A DNA stretch of 56,405 nt from contig NZ_BBJJ01000045.1 of NCBI RefSeq assembly GCF_000739815.1, forward strand, positions 1 to 56,405. The letters are read 5' to 3'. This stretch comes from Paraburkholderia mimosarum LMG 23256 = NBRC 106338 (GTDB lineage: Bacteria; Pseudomonadota; Gammaproteobacteria; Burkholderiales; Burkholderiaceae). Below the pieces are notes generated by a model. The model was given only the letters and a program-made list of their open reading frames with translations. It was not told where the DNA came from and searched no databases. Made by a program: the position numbers and the translations under genes. Shown piece after piece: positions 32,950 through 42,929 of the stretch; position 1 is the first letter of the stretch; each line of letters begins with the position of its first letter.

Positions 32950-33508
32950 GGATGCTTCTCCTTCGGTAACCGGGCGCTCGGGCCCGTGACGGGTGCGGTG
33001 CCCATTACCTGGCGTCCATACGCGCAAGCGCGCGGGCCGTTCGCCGCAACGCGAGGGCGGCTCGAAAACGACGGTGACGCGGAGTGGGCCTTGGGTTCGC
33101 CTGCCGTTGCGCGCGAGCGCGGCGACAGGACACGCGCCGAACTAGCGAAGCGCGGGGCGACGCGATGCGTCGGTCGTGCTGGTGATACGGAAATGCGAGG
33201 AGCGATGTAACGGAAATGGCATGGCAACGGACTGCATAAGCGACCAATCTCCGGAATTATTCTTCTTGTGCGGCGGGACGCCGCATGGGGAACGGGGCAG
33301 AGTGTAGTCCGGTTTTTGACTAGGGTAAACCCCTAATTCGAAAAGAATTATTGCGAGTTTCGAGATAATTGCGCGGCAAAAGCGCGAAATGCGCCTCGGG
33401 CGCACTTCAGTTCATGCGGAATGGATGGGGAAGATTTCCGGGCGGCGAGAACCGCCGCGCCGGCAAAAAATGAGAGGTGCCGTCAAGGCATGGGCGCATC
33501 GGCGGCCG
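32950..33508. other. Long intergenic region, no gene I can support
   Basis: About 560 bp between two minus-strand genes. It is GC-rich up to 33230 and then AT-rich (33240-33380). It carries the promoter-like pair at 33301-33329 and the TAGGG palindrome at 33321-33335. The small ORFs here lack ribosome sites or family sequence. Confidence 0.45.
33301..33335 (-). promoter_or_regulatory. Candidate minus-strand promoter overlapping an inverted repeat
   Basis: On the minus strand TTTACC (33329-33324) and TACACT (33306-33301) are exactly 17 bp apart. The -35 lies inside the inverted repeat TAGGG-TAAAC-CCCTA (33321-33335). A regulator at this palindrome would block or assist RNA polymerase. The downstream gene is the 59-aa protein, giving an approximately 340-nt leader. 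Confidence 0.45.
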
Positions 33509-34213
33509 TCATGACGCCTCGACGCGCTTGCGCAGGCGCGCGCGGGCTTCGCCGAGCGACAGGAATTTGCTGCCCGCTTCATCAAGCACGGTGACCTCGC
33601 CGTGTCCGATGTCGTAGACCCAGCCCTGCAGTTCGAGCTGGCCTTGCGCCACGCGCGCCGCCACGGCCGGGTGAGTCCGCAGGTGCGTGAGCTGCAGGCG
33701 GACGTTTTCCTCCACGAGCGCCTGGACAATATGATCTTCGTCGAGACCCCGAATCTTCACCACGCTGTGCGCCGCTTCCGCGTTGCGCAGCCAGGCTTGC
33801 ACGGTGGGCATGTCGGCCGTGGCTTGCGCTCCCGAGGCGAGCCCCTTCATCGCGCCGCAATCGGTATGGCCGCACAGCACGATCTGCTTCACGTTGAGTG
33901 CGAGCACCGCGAACTCCACGACGGCCGAAACGCCGCCGAGCATTTCGCCATAAGCCGGCACGATATTGCCGATATTGCGGCAAACGAACAGGTCACCAGG
34001 CTTGGCCTGCGTGATCATTTCCGGCGAGACGCGGGAGTCGGCGCAGGTGATGAAGAGGGTATGCGGCGCCTGGGTGTGGGCGAGGCTGTGAAACAGCGCT
34101 TTATTGCCCGGAAAAACGTGATGAGTGAATTCGTCCACGCCGTCGAGCAGATGTAGCAGGTCGCAGCCGCACGATTCGGTGTGACCGTCGTGCGAGTGAG
34201 TGTTTTCTGGCAT
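33509..34213 (-). CDS. Beta-class carbonic anhydrase
   Basis: A 234-aa zinc enzyme that interconverts CO2 and bicarbonate. Zinc ligands and the catalytic dyad are read as Cys57, Asp59 and Arg61 in CADSR, and His116 and Cys119 in GHTDCGAM. Length fits the family. The first 20 residues (ENTHSHDGHTESCGCD) are an unusual His/Cys-rich extension. Start 34213 has GAGAGA 7 bases away; the frame is open to 34234. Confidence 0.93.
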   Translation of the reverse strand: MPENTHSHDGHTESCGCDLLHLLDGVDEFTHHVFPGNKALFHSLAHTQAPHTLFITCADSRVSPEMITQAKPGDLFVCRNIGNIVPAYGEMLGGVSAVVEFAVLALNVKQIVLCGHTDCGAMKGLASGAQATADMPTVQAWLRNAEAAHSVVKIRGLDEDHIVQALVEENVRLQLTHLRTHPAVAARVAQGQLELQGWVYDIGHGEVTVLDEAGSKFLSLGEARARLRKRVEAS

Positions 34214-34597
34214 GGATGTTTCTCTCTTTATCATGAATCGACACTAACGAATGGCAACAGCGGAAGTTTACGCTGAGCGGACCCTTTGCGGATCGGAAAA
34301 CTTCGAACGCGCTGCGCGAGTCAGCCGTTTTCCCGCGCGTCTTCCCGAATCAATCGTAGAACCGGCCGGATAAGCCGGCAAACCGTCCGAAAAGACGGCT
34401 AAGTCCCGGAAAGTCCGCTGAAGTGCGTGCGGTGGTGCGTCGGGCATTTCCGTTCGAAAACGGATTTTCTCATGCCGTGCGCCATTGGCACATCCGGAGT
34501 ATCGCAGGCCAGGCCGGGATCGAGATGCGCAGCACGGGCTAGCGCGAGAGGGGTATCCCGCCCGGCGCGCCGCGCGCGGGGCGGCAAAGCCGGTGCC
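34214..34597. other. Intergenic region with paired hairpins
   Basis: Two adjacent hairpins lie at 34365-34379 (GCCGG/CCGGC) and 34383-34398 (CCGTC-CGAAAA-GACGG). They are about 200 bp past the MFS stop and may help end that transcript, but there is no T-run. No gene is visible; the part near 34214 should hold the carbonic anhydrase promoter. Confidence 0.4.
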
Positions 34598-35860
34598 TTA
34601 TTGCGTTTCGACTGCGCGGCGCGGCGCGGTGGCATGCCGCGACGGCATGAAATACCAGGCAGCGCCGGCCACCTGCATGACGACGAGGACGGCCCACACC
34701 GTCTGATGCGCGAGGGCGGGGTAATGCCCGTCGAGTGCCGGCCAGTGGGCGAGCGCGGCGCCGATCGCGATCTGCAGAACGAAGATGCCGATGAAGATCA
34801 CGAGCGTGAACGTGGTGTTCACGCGGCCAATCAGGCGCGGCGGGAAATATTCGGCGAGCACCGCGTAGGTGAGAATGCCGGTGCCGCCGAGCGCGCCATA
34901 AGCGGCCCAGAGCAAGGGCGCGGACAGCGGCACGCGGGCTGCCAGCATGGCTTGCACGAGCACGAAGAGCAGCATCGTGACGCCGGAGAAGCGCTGGACG
35001 CTCACGCCGCGCCGCTCGAAGCTGCGCGCGAGCGCGCCGAAGCCGATATTGCCCACGATGAATGCGCCGCCCAGCACGGAAACGAGCGAGGCGGCGCGTG
35101 CGCCGATATCGGCGGTGCCCGCCGGCACGACGTCGCGCAGGAAGGCGCCGACCCACAGCGACTGCATGGCATAGAACACGGCCTGGGTGAGCGCGGAGAA
35201 AGTCGCGGTCTTCCAGAACGCATGGCTGCGCAGGATGTGCGCGGTGCCCTTGAACTGCTCGAGCACGCTGGCCTGGTGATGGGTGGCCTGGTGATGGGTG
35301 TCGCGTGTGCGCGGACCGCCGGTCCAGATGATGGCGGCCACTAGCACCGTGAAGGCCGCGAGCCCGAGGCTCACCGCGCGCCACGGGGCGATCGCGAGCA
35401 GCCACGAAAGCGGGGCGCCTACGGCGACGCCGCCAAGCCCACCCACGGCCATCACGAGTCCATTGACGAGGGTGAGTTGCGCGACGGGAAAGTGCTGTGC
35501 CGTGGCCTTGAATGCGCCGCCGAGGCAAACCGACACGCCCACGCCGATCAGGAGCCGGCCCACCATCATCGCGGCCATGTTGTGCGAGACGCCGAAGATG
35601 AACGCGCCCGCCGCGGCCACGAGCATGACGCAAGCCGTGACGCGGCGCGGCCCGTAGTGGTCGAGCAGCACGCCGCCCGGGATCTGCGCCCCGGCGAAGC
35701 CGAGGAAATAGAGGCTCGTCAGCGTGCCCAGATCGGTCGCCGTGAAGCCCATTTCGCGCGCGAGAAACGGCGCAAAACCGAGATTGACGCCGCGAAACAG
35801 GTACGAAATGAAATAGCCGAGCGCGAATACCGCGAAAACGCGCAGTCTGAGTGAGGTCAT
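34598..35860 (-). CDS. MFS transporter (GlpT/NarK-like architecture)
   Basis: A 420-aa, 12-helix major facilitator protein. GYFISYLFRGVNLGFAPFLAREMGFTATDLGTLTSLYFLGFAGAQIP (in parts) gives helices 1 and 2, and LLDHYGPRRV is motif A. The central loop carries a tandem THHQA duplication. Start 35860 (MTSLRLRVF) begins helix 1; the frame is open to 35953. It is divergent from a LysR gene that probably controls it. Substrate unknown. Confidence 0.86.
   Translation of the reverse strand: MTSLRLRVFAVFALGYFISYLFRGVNLGFAPFLAREMGFTATDLGTLTSLYFLGFAGAQIPGGVLLDHYGPRRVTACVMLVAAAGAFIFGVSHNMAAMMVGRLLIGVGVSVCLGGAFKATAQHFPVAQLTLVNGLVMAVGGLGGVAVGAPLSWLLAIAPWRAVSLGLAAFTVLVAAIIWTGGPRTRDTHHQATHHQASVLEQFKGTAHILRSHAFWKTATFSALTQAVFYAMQSLWVGAFLRDVVPAGTADIGARAASLVSVLGGAFIVGNIGFGALARSFERRGVSVQRFSGVTMLLFVLVQAMLAARVPLSAPLLWAAYGALGGTGILTYAVLAEYFPPRLIGRVNTTFTLVIFIGIFVLQIAIGAALAHWPALDGHYPALAHQTVWAVLVVMQVAGAAWYFMPSRHATAPRRAVETQ
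35271..35300 (-). repeat. 15-bp tandem duplication inside the MFS gene
   Basis: GCCTGGTGATGGGTG occurs twice back to back (35271-35285, 35286-35300). It duplicates five residues (THHQA) in frame in the middle cytoplasmic loop. Confidence 0.7.
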
Positions 35861-35973
35861 GGTGCGGGTAGAGCCAGAAAGCCGTCTGAATACCTGGCTG
35901 TCGATTATTGGCGATTGCCGTGGGCGGGGCCAGCGAGAGATTTCGGACGGCATTGTGAGTAAAATTTGACGTC

Positions 35974-36855
35974 ATGGCCCGACCTCTCCCTCCTCTGCAG
36001 GCGCTACGCGCGCTCGAAGCCGCCGCGCGGCGGCGCAGCTTCAGCCGCGCCGCGGAAGAACTGCATTTGACGCACAGCGCCGTGAGCCATCACCTGCGCG
36101 CCCTCGAAACGGAGCTGGGCGTCGAGCTCTTTCGCCGCTCGGGCAGCCGCATGATTCCCACCGCCGCGGGCGCGCAGCTGGCCGAGCGCGTGCGCCGCAG
36201 CCTCGACGACCTGCGCGATGCGCTCGACGCTACGCGGCCCGGCTTGAGCGGCGTGACGCGGCTCGAACTGAGCGTGATGTCCGATTTCGCTTCCGTCTGG
36301 CTGATTCCGCGCCTGGGCGACTTTTACGACCGTCATCCGATGGTCGACCTTTCGCTGCGCATGCATGCCGACGTCACGCCGCCCGACCCCTATCCGTTCG
36401 ACATCGGCATCTGGCATCGCCGGGTGGACGAGCCTGGTTTCCAGATCCGCAAGCTGCTCGACGACCAGGTGGTGGCGGTTTGCAGCCCGGCGTTGCTCGC
36501 GCGCCATCCGGGCTTTCGCATCGAAGATCTTGCAAGCATGCCGCTGCTGCGCTTTTCCCGCCGCTCATGGCGCGACTTTTTCGAAGCCGCGGGCGTGGCC
36601 GGAGAGGAACCCGAGCGCGGGCCCGTGTTCGACGACGCAGGCCTGCTGCTGCAGGCAACGGTGGCCGGGCAGGGTGCGGCTACGGCCCGGCTGCAACTGG
36701 CGCGCGGCTTCATCGAACGTGGCGAACTGGTGCAGTTGGGGCAGGTCCGCATTCCGGCCTCGCTCGACTATTACTTCACATGGCGCGAGGGACATCCGCG
36801 CGAAGCGGCGATCCAGCAGTTCTATCGATGGGTAAAGACGCAATTGGCCAATTGA
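35974..36855 (+). CDS. LysR-family regulator (GcvA-like)
   Basis: A 293-aa LysR protein. RPLPPLQALRALEAAARRRSFSRAAEELHLTHSAVSHHLRALE is the HTH, with the SHHL variant typical of the GcvA/AmpR group. The effector domain starts at about 92. It is divergent from the MFS transporter with a 113-bp shared gap, so it most likely regulates that transporter. Confidence 0.88.
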   Translation: MARPLPPLQALRALEAAARRRSFSRAAEELHLTHSAVSHHLRALETELGVELFRRSGSRMIPTAAGAQLAERVRRSLDDLRDALDATRPGLSGVTRLELSVMSDFASVWLIPRLGDFYDRHPMVDLSLRMHADVTPPDPYPFDIGIWHRRVDEPGFQIRKLLDDQVVAVCSPALLARHPGFRIEDLASMPLLRFSRRSWRDFFEAAGVAGEEPERGPVFDDAGLLLQATVAGQGAATARLQLARGFIERGELVQLGQVRIPASLDYYFTWREGHPREAAIQQFYRWVKTQLAN

Positions 36856-37322
36856 CGCGACCCGCCGCCCTTATTTGTTGCGGATTCGCTATTCGGGTTA
36901 ACCGCTGCCCGCATATTGTCAACGCTGCTTGCGTGATGTGCGTTGCTGTTCGAATAACGGAGCTCAATAACGAAACGCATGTCATTGCCCGCTGATTCAT
37001 ATCGCATGACCGTGCCGATCATGCTCGAACAAATTGCACAAAGACGTTTAACAGCGGAATGGATGGGGCAATTCGTGAAGCCATCGAATCCATCGGTGCA
37101 TGAAGGATTCACTATTTGGGCAATCCACCTTTTCGTCTGCAGAATGCCGTGAGAAGTGTGGCGTGGAATCACAGTTTGGGCCCGCTTCGTGTCAAGAATG
37201 AAATAGTTGCGGTATTGTTACTTCCCATCGCGGTTTGGCGCGCGAATGTTTTGTAGTCATTGGTGTAGTGAACGGGCCCGTTCGTGGGCCAGAAATAAAA
37301 CTGTGACAACAGGAGAAACTGC
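36856..37322. other. Intergenic region upstream of the BON gene
   Basis: About 470 bp, more AT-rich than the genes. No ORF with a ribosome site. It ends with the 14-bp perfect palindrome GAACGGGCCCGTTC (37270-37283) in the likely 5' leader, about 40 bp before the start codon. Confidence 0.4.
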
Positions 37323-37715
37323 ATGAAGGCTATTCAGGTGTTCAAGCTTGCCGCAGCCACCGCTCTGGTGGCGGCTTCGTTCCAGGTCTATGCACAGGAC
37401 GCTTCGGCCCCGGCTGCTGCCGCCGCAAGCGGTCCGACGGCCACCGCCCAGCACAACGTCAACCAGTCGAAGGCAGCGTTGAAGCAGGCCCGCGCAGCCA
37501 ACCGCGCGCTGAGCCGCAAGGTCCGTTCGGCCCTCGCCCGTACCAACAACCTCAGCGTTTCGAACATCACCGTGCGCGCGAAGGACGGCGCCGTCACCCT
37601 GCAAGGCACCGTGCCCGAGCAGTCGCAGATCGAGCGCGCCGGCAGTGTCGCCAAGGGCGTCGATGGCGTGACGTCGGTGCACAACGCGCTGACGATCCGC
37701 CCGGTTGGGACCTGA
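37323..37715 (+). CDS. Periplasmic BON-domain protein
   Basis: A 130-aa protein. MKAIQVFKLAAATALVAASFQVYAQD is a Sec signal peptide. After an Ala-rich linker, residues about 57-127 form one BON domain (LSRKVRSALART, VSNITVRAKDGAVTLQGTVPEQSQIERAGSVAKGVDGVTSV), as in OsmY-type envelope proteins that bind lipid. AGGAGA is 6 bases from the ATG. It is monocistronic with a very strong terminator. Confidence 0.9.
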   Translation: MKAIQVFKLAAATALVAASFQVYAQDASAPAAAAASGPTATAQHNVNQSKAALKQARAANRALSRKVRSALARTNNLSVSNITVRAKDGAVTLQGTVPEQSQIERAGSVAKGVDGVTSVHNALTIRPVGT

Positions 37716-37793
37716 GCATCGCTAGCCGGCGCACCCCTCGCTTTTCGAGGCGCGGGTGAGGCCGGAGCGGGTGTCTCCGGGTTTTGCTGAAGG

Positions 37794-37836
37794 CCGCACA
37801 TGCAGTCCAGTTCGTGGACTGCATGTGCGGTTTTTT
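37794..37836 (+). terminator. Strong terminator after the BON gene
   Basis: A perfect 16-bp stem, CCGCACATGCAGTCCA (37794-37809) with TGGACTGCATGTGCGG (37815-37830), has a 5-nt GTTCG loop and is followed by TTTTTT. Confidence 0.92.
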
Positions 37837-37866
37837 ATTGCATCCCGTGTGCGGTGCAGCCGGATT

Positions 37867-38796
37867 TCAGGGCTCGACGTAATGCATTTCCGGAGATTCC
37901 CCCATCAGCAACGGCCGATTGGCATCGGCGGCCGCGCGCAGGTAATCCCAGAGCGACGTGATGCGCCGCAGTTTGCGCAGGTCTTCGCGGCTGCATAGCC
38001 AGAAGCGCCGCGTCACGGCGATTTCGTCGGGCAGGATCGGCACGAGGCGCGGGTCCGGCTCGGCCATGAAGCACGGCAGGATCGCGAGCGCGCTGCCCTG
38101 CAACGCAGCGTGGTACTGCGCGATCACGCTGGTGCTGCACAGATTCGCGGTCACGTTCGGCGCTGTGCGTTCGAGGTAGAGCAACTCGTGGCTGAACGCG
38201 AGATCGGCGACGTAGCTGATGAAGGCGTGATCGCGCAAATCGGCGGGCGTGCGGATGCGGGGGTGGCGCGCCAGGTACGCCGGCGTGCCGTACAGGCGCA
38301 ACCGGTAATCGCATAGTTTCGTGTACACGTACTGCCCGCGCTCGGGGCGCTCCAGCATGATCGCGAGGTCGGCTTCGCGCTTCGAAAGACTCACGAAATG
38401 CGGCACGGGCAGCAGGTCGATCGACATGTCGGGATGCTGGCCTGTGAAGCGCGCCAGCTGTGGCGCAAGAAAGAAGCAGCCGAAGCCCTCCGTCGAACCC
38501 ACGCGCACATGGCCCGAAAGCGACTGCGCGCCGATCGCGAACTGCTCGCTGGCCGACTGCACGGTGGTTTCCACGGCGTCGGCGTAGGCGAGCAGGCGCT
38601 GGCCTTCTGCCGTCAGCACGAAGCCGCCCGAGCGCGACTTGTCGAACAGGACCGTGCCTAGCGCCGCCTCCAGCTCTCGTACACGGCGCGCGACCGTGGT
38701 GTGGTCCACGCCCAGGCGCTTTGCGGCGCCGCTCGCTCGCTGCGTTCGCGCGACTTCCAGGAAATAGCGCAAATCGTCCCAGTTCAGTGTCTCCAT
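37867..38796 (-). CDS. LysR-family regulator, divergent from mmsAB
   Basis: A 309-aa LysR protein starting METLNWDDLRYFLEVARTQRASGAAKRLGVDHTTVARRVRELE (in outline), a HTH of the group that keeps DHTTVARR in the recognition helix. An in-frame ATG 24 bp upstream (38820) is an alternative; neither has a good ribosome site. Divergence from mmsA suggests control of valine degradation. The effector is unknown. Confidence 0.86.
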   Translation of the reverse strand: METLNWDDLRYFLEVARTQRASGAAKRLGVDHTTVARRVRELEAALGTVLFDKSRSGGFVLTAEGQRLLAYADAVETTVQSASEQFAIGAQSLSGHVRVGSTEGFGCFFLAPQLARFTGQHPDMSIDLLPVPHFVSLSKREADLAIMLERPERGQYVYTKLCDYRLRLYGTPAYLARHPRIRTPADLRDHAFISYVADLAFSHELLYLERTAPNVTANLCSTSVIAQYHAALQGSALAILPCFMAEPDPRLVPILPDEIAVTRRFWLCSREDLRKLRRITSLWDYLRAAADANRPLLMGESPEMHYVEP

Positions 38797-38853
38797 TTTG
38801 CCCGTTGTGTGTTTTTGCATGTCGGATGGGCTTTTTCATCTATATGCCGTGGA

Positions 38854-38871
38854 TATTCGAATAACTATACT
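38854..38871 (+). promoter_or_regulatory. Candidate mmsA promoter with a palindrome
   Basis: The -10 TATACT (38866-38871) lacks a good -35 at the right distance. The palindrome TATTCGAATA (38854-38863) lies immediately before it. A poor -35 is typical of activator-dependent promoters, fitting the divergent LysR gene. Confidence 0.4.
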
Positions 38872-38930
38872 CGCTTAAAGAGCGCCACATCTGTACATAG
38901 CGCCACTACGAACAAGGATGGAGACAACCG

Positions 38931-39068
38931 ATGCAAACGCAGTCGATTCCCCTGCATGCTGCGGCCGCGCCCGTTCCCGGCACGCCTTTCCAGATGTCGC
39001 CCGCCTCCATCCCCCGCATGCCCAGCGTGACGGCAGCCGCTCGCATGCCGCGCTCGCGAGGCGATTGA
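38931..39068 (+). CDS. Possible 45-aa leader ORF upstream of mmsA
   Basis: ATG 38931 is preceded by GGATGGAG with ideal spacing. The ORF encodes 45 residues, Ala/Pro/Met-rich (MQTQSIPLHAAAAPVPG at the start, RMPRSRGD at the end), and stops 75 bp before mmsA. No homolog is known to me. It lies in the mmsA leader and may be a regulatory peptide, a small protein or chance. Confidence 0.35.
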   Translation: MQTQSIPLHAAAAPVPGTPFQMSPASIPRMPSVTAAARMPRSRGD

Positions 39069-39143
39069 AGACGCCGCGCTTTCCACCCATTTCGCTATAT
39101 CCGGCCCAGGCCGGCCGATCGAATCCTTCAGGGAGAGTTCAAG

Positions 39144-40670
<1,527 letters not shown>

Positions 40671-40721
40671 TGCGCCGTCCGTAAGCGATAAGGGATGCTG
40701 AACAATAACGGAGACAGGCTC

Positions 40722-41612
40722 ATGAAAATCGGATTTGTCGGGCTGGGCCACATGGGCGCGCCGATGGCGCTCAACCTGCTCAAGGCGGGCCATACGGTGG
40801 CGGTGTTCGACCTGAGCGCGAGCGCGATGCAGACGCTCGCCGACGCGGGCGCGCAGAAGGCGGCATCGGCGAAGGCGGCGGCAGGCGGCGCGGAGTGCGT
40901 CATCACGATGCTGCCCGCGGCGGCGCACGTGCGCAGCGTGCTCACCGCGGAGGACGGCGTGCTCGCGGGCATCGCGAAGGGCGTGACGATCATCGATTCG
41001 AGCACGATCGATCCGGCGAGCGTGAAGGAGTTCGCGAAGCTCGCCGCGGCGCAGGGCAACGCGTTCGTCGACGCGCCGGTCTCGGGCGGCACGGGCGGCG
41101 CGGCGGCGGGCACGCTCACCTTCATGGTGGGCGGCAGCGCGGCGCTCTACGAGAGCGTGAAGCCGGTGCTCTCGGGCATGGGCAAGAACATCGTCCATTG
41201 CGGCGAGACGGGCACGGGGCAGGTGGCGAAGATCTGCAACAACCTCGTGCTCGGCGTCACGATGGCCGGCGTGGCCGAGGCGATGGCGCTGGGCGAGGCG
41301 CTGGGCATCGACCCGAAAGTGCTGGGCGGGATCATGAACACATCCACGGGCCGCTGCTGGAGCTCGGATACCTACAACCCGTACCCGGGCGTGATCGAGA
41401 CCGCGCCTTCGTCGCGCGGCTACACGGGCGGCTTCGGCACCGACCTCATGCTCAAGGATCTAGGCCTCGCCACCGACGCCGCGAAAGCCGCGCATCAGCC
41501 CGCATATATGGGCGCGCTCGCGCAGCAGCTCTATCAGGCCATGAGCAGCCGCGGCGACGGCAAGCTCGATTTTTCGGCAATCATCAAGCTGTATCGTGCG
41601 CAGCAAGGTTGA
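40722..41612 (+). CDS. mmsB: 3-hydroxyisobutyrate dehydrogenase
   Basis: A 296-aa beta-hydroxyacid dehydrogenase that oxidises 3-hydroxyisobutyrate to methylmalonate semialdehyde, the substrate of MmsA. MKIGFVGLGHMGAPMALNLLKAGH is the NAD-binding signature, DAPVSGGTGGAAAGTLTFMVGG the substrate motif, and GQVAKICNNLVLG carries the catalytic Lys. Start 40722 follows GGAGACAGG; the frame is open to 40695. Confidence 0.95.
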   Translation: MKIGFVGLGHMGAPMALNLLKAGHTVAVFDLSASAMQTLADAGAQKAASAKAAAGGAECVITMLPAAAHVRSVLTAEDGVLAGIAKGVTIIDSSTIDPASVKEFAKLAAAQGNAFVDAPVSGGTGGAAAGTLTFMVGGSAALYESVKPVLSGMGKNIVHCGETGTGQVAKICNNLVLGVTMAGVAEAMALGEALGIDPKVLGGIMNTSTGRCWSSDTYNPYPGVIETAPSSRGYTGGFGTDLMLKDLGLATDAAKAAHQPAYMGALAQQLYQAMSSRGDGKLDFSAIIKLYRAQQG

Positions 41613-41636
41613 GCGCGGCCGCGCATCCCGCAAAGG

Positions 41637-41661
41637 CGCGCTGTGAAGCGCGCTTTTTTTG
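41637..41661 (+). terminator. Terminator of the mmsAB operon
   Basis: GCGCGCT (41637-41643) pairs with AGCGCGC (41648-41654) around a GTGA loop and is followed by seven T. It also separates mmsB from the convergent gene. Confidence 0.85.
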
Positions 41662-41670
41662 TGCCTGGCT

Positions 41671-42726
41671 TCAGTGCTTGATACGGGCCTCGATGCGCGC
41701 GAAAAGCCGCTTGAACCACTTGCCGAGCTGCGCATTCGAAGGCGCGAGGAAGAGGGAGCAGGCCAGGATGCGATAGACATCGTGGCGCGTGATTTTGGAG
41801 GTCTTCGCGGGATCGAGCCAGTCGTCGTTTTCGACGAGGCGTTCGAGCGTTTCGAGCCCGATGAGGATCGGCCACAGGCATGCGAGCCGCAGGCGCACCG
41901 AAAGGCGCGGCAGCGCGAGCGTATAGTCGATGGCCGCGCGGAAGTGATCGAGCGCGATACGCACGAGTTCGAGCATGATCGGGTGCGCGCGCGCCGACGC
42001 GCCAGGCTGCAGGAGATCCTGCGCGCTCAGCCCGGCCTGGGCAAGCATCGTCGCGGGCAGATAGCAGCGGCCGATGCGCAGATCCTTGCCGCAGTCGCGC
42101 AGCACGTTGACCATCTGCAAGGCCTTGCCGAAGCGGACGCCGCGCGCGCACATGGTCTCTTCGAGCGAGGGCGCGAGCGCGCCCGGCAAATGCATGTACG
42201 TCATCTTCGTCCAGAACTCGCCCACGCAGCCCGCGACCAGGTACGTGTAGCGGTCGAGCTCGTCCCACGTATTGAGCGCCGCCACCTGGCCCGAACGCTC
42301 GTCGGGGAACGTGCGCAAATCGAATTCCATGCCTTCGGTGAGCGTCGTGACGATCTCGCGCACGGCCTTGCGATCGGGCTCGTCGAGCTGCTCGAGCACT
42401 TGCAGCGCGCCGCCCAGCGATTCGAGCAGCAGTTTCTCGTCCGACTGCGTTTGCTGGCCCGCGACCTCGCCCGCCAGACGCGCGAGCAGATTGTCGTCCT
42501 TGTCGGCACCGTTCACGCGTTCACGTAACGCGAGCAGCAAGGCGAGCCGCCGTTCGGGCGGAATCAGCGCGGTGTCGGCGATGGTGTCGGCCGCTCGCGC
42601 GAGCAGGTAAGCCTCGCCGACAGGATCGCGCATGCCGGTTGGCAGCACGCGCATCGTGAGGTAGAACGAACGGGAAACACCTTTGAGCAACGGGCCTAGC
42701 AGGAAGCCCCGGATAGAATTCTGCAT
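41671..42726 (-). CDS. Squalene/phytoene synthase-family protein
   Basis: A 351-aa trans-isoprenyl head-to-head synthase. KGVSRSFYLTMRVLPTGMRDPVGEAYLLARAADTIAD contains the first Asp-rich motif (DTIAD), and QMVNVLRDCGKDLRIGRCYLP the second (NVLRD..KD). YTYLVAGCVGEFWTKM matches the intermediate conserved section. Length and motifs resemble eukaryote-type squalene synthase more than HpnC or HpnD (about 280-300 aa). It probably makes squalene for hopanoids. No shc or hpn gene is adjacent. Start 42726 is where the family begins; the frame continues into the palindromic repeat at 42821. Confidence 0.85.
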   Translation of the reverse strand: MQNSIRGFLLGPLLKGVSRSFYLTMRVLPTGMRDPVGEAYLLARAADTIADTALIPPERRLALLLALRERVNGADKDDNLLARLAGEVAGQQTQSDEKLLLESLGGALQVLEQLDEPDRKAVREIVTTLTEGMEFDLRTFPDERSGQVAALNTWDELDRYTYLVAGCVGEFWTKMTYMHLPGALAPSLEETMCARGVRFGKALQMVNVLRDCGKDLRIGRCYLPATMLAQAGLSAQDLLQPGASARAHPIMLELVRIALDHFRAAIDYTLALPRLSVRLRLACLWPILIGLETLERLVENDDWLDPAKTSKITRHDVYRILACSLFLAPSNAQLGKWFKRLFARIEARIKH

Positions 42727-42820
42727 GTGGGGTAGAGGCAGCGAGAGACGGATCGGACGCAGCCGCATTGTATCTTGGACGAAGGGTTGGCAAGGGCTAG
42801 TCAGGCCGCGCCTTGGGCTG

Positions 42821-42895
42821 TTCTTGTATTCGCGTCGGCATGCGAGCGTTGCCCCGCACAGGGGCAACGCTAATGTACCGACGTGAAAACAAGAA
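42821..42895. repeat. 75-bp nested imperfect palindrome (REP/MITE-like)
   Basis: Three arm pairs nest around a GCACA loop: TTCTTGT (42821-42827) with ACAAGAA (42889-42895), CGTCGG (42833-42838) with CCGACG (42878-42883), and AGCGTTGCCCC (42845-42855) with GGGGCAACGCT (42861-42871). The unpaired parts are short and similar in length on both sides, so the whole can fold as one cruciform or hairpin. Confidence 0.75.
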
Positions 42896-42929
42896 AAGGC
42901 CAAAGCATCAAAAACACCGACAAAAACAA

